NCBI GenBank assembly: GCA_964470285.1
Contig: CAYYBZ010000108.1
Span: 1-6,869, forward strand
DNA length: 6,869 nt
Source of the DNA: CAYYBZ01 sp964470285 [NCBI: uncultured Oligoflexia bacterium]
GTDB taxonomy: Bacteria > Bdellovibrionota_G > CAYYBZ01
Reading direction: 5' to 3'
A program made the translations under genes and the position numbers. The notes under the pieces are model-generated. The model saw nothing but the letters and a program-made list of their open reading frames with translations, did not search any database and had not been told where the DNA came from. Shown here piece after piece: positions 6,443-6,869 of the stretch. Numbering within the stretch: the stretch's first letter is position 1; each line of letters opens with the position of its first letter.

Positions 6443-6869
6443 ATGGTTAAAATTTTTGAAGGGTCTTTGAAGGGTGACGGTTTAAAGATCGGGGTTGCAG
6501 TATCGAGATTTAATAACTTCATCACTGATAGGCTTTTGGAGGGAGCGCTTGACGCCCTTGAAAGAAACGGTGTGAAAAAAGAAGGCGTTGAAGTTGTCAA
6601 AACCCCTGGTTCATTTGAGCTTCCGCTAGCAGCCAAAAAAATGATTAAGTCGGGCCACTATGATGCGGTTGTCTGTCTGGGTGCGGTTATTAAGGGTGAT
6701 ACCCCTCATTACGAATACATCGCTTCGGAAGTCACAAAGGGACTTGCAGGAATTTCGTTAGAGAACGAGGTGCCTGTATCATTTGGGGTTTTGACTACCG
6801 ATAATCTTGAGCAGGCCATAGAGAGAGCCGGCAGTAAATCAGGAAACAAGGGTTTTGATGCTGCGATAA
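6443..6869 (+). CDS. ribH: 6,7-dimethyl-8-ribityllumazine synthase (3' end cut by window)
   Basis: The first 142 residues are present and the gene runs off the right end, missing roughly the last 10 to 15 residues of a protein usually near 155. RibH joins the RibD pathway product with dihydroxybutanone phosphate to form the lumazine used by riboflavin synthase, and normally assembles as pentamers or 60-subunit shells. Motifs are VSRFN (20-24) with Phe23 stacking on the substrate, [11 protein letters not shown] (54-64), [14 protein letters not shown] (80-93) with catalytic His89, [17 protein letters not shown] (114-130) with Arg128 for phosphate binding, and GNKGFDAA. No residue looks abnormal. 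nusB commonly follows ribH in related operons but is beyond the window. Confidence 0.97.
   Translation, partial: MVKIFEGSLKGDGLKIGVAVSRFNNFITDRLLEGALDALERNGVKKEGVEVVKTPGSFELPLAAKKMIKSGHYDAVVCLGAVIKGDTPHYEYIASEVTKGLAGISLENEVPVSFGVLTTDNLEQAIERAGSKSGNKGFDAAI

Noticed and set aside
1-6869. CRISPR array, tRNA, rRNA, insertion sequence, phage or defence genes
   Set aside because: No spaced direct repeats, structural RNA genes, transposase motifs or terminal repeats were seen; almost all bases belong to housekeeping genes.

Overview
The window is a compact, single-strand (+) block of bacterial housekeeping genes in the order acpP - fabF - rpiB - glyA - ribD - ribE - ribBA - ribH. The last gene runs off the right end. 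Genes are 2 to 90 bases apart, no convincing terminator separates them, and all point the same way, so they probably form one long operon or a few overlapping transcripts. The body is AT-leaning with AGGAGG-type ribosome binding sites. The gene order and fused RibBA recall, from memory, Desulfobacterota (Geobacter/Desulfovibrio-like) or Deferribacterota. That placement is an inference and cannot be fixed without a search.

Left end (1 to about 55): a short, very GC-rich stretch (36 of the first 50 bases are G or C) that reads in frame 1 as a piece of an EAL-domain cyclic-di-GMP phosphodiesterase. It stops abruptly where the AT-rich leader of acpP begins. It does not fit the rest of the window and is most simply a chimeric assembly or amplification join, so the real upstream neighbour of acpP is unknown.

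Fatty-acid part (97 to 1617): acyl carrier protein and 3-oxoacyl-ACP synthase II, the carrier and an elongating condensing enzyme of type II fatty acid synthesis. acpP has a strong ribosome binding site. fabF starts at TTG.

Sugar-phosphate and one-carbon part (1620 to 3335): ribose-5-phosphate isomerase B and serine hydroxymethyltransferase. RpiB interconverts ribose-5-phosphate and ribulose-5-phosphate. GlyA makes glycine and 5,10-methylene-THF, both used for purine synthesis. Ribulose-5-phosphate and GTP are the two starting compounds of riboflavin, so these genes make biochemical sense next to the rib genes (inference).

Riboflavin part (3426 to 6869): RibD, RibE (riboflavin synthase), RibBA and RibH (lumazine synthase) supply every dedicated step from GTP and ribulose-5-phosphate to riboflavin except the dephosphorylation of the pyrimidine intermediate, usually done by a less specific phosphatase elsewhere. 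No FMN riboswitch is visible. Points worth checking are the foreign left end, a glutamine replacing a metal-binding histidine in the RibB domain, and a 59-codon reading frame bridging glyA and ribD. I found no evidence of a new biological system.
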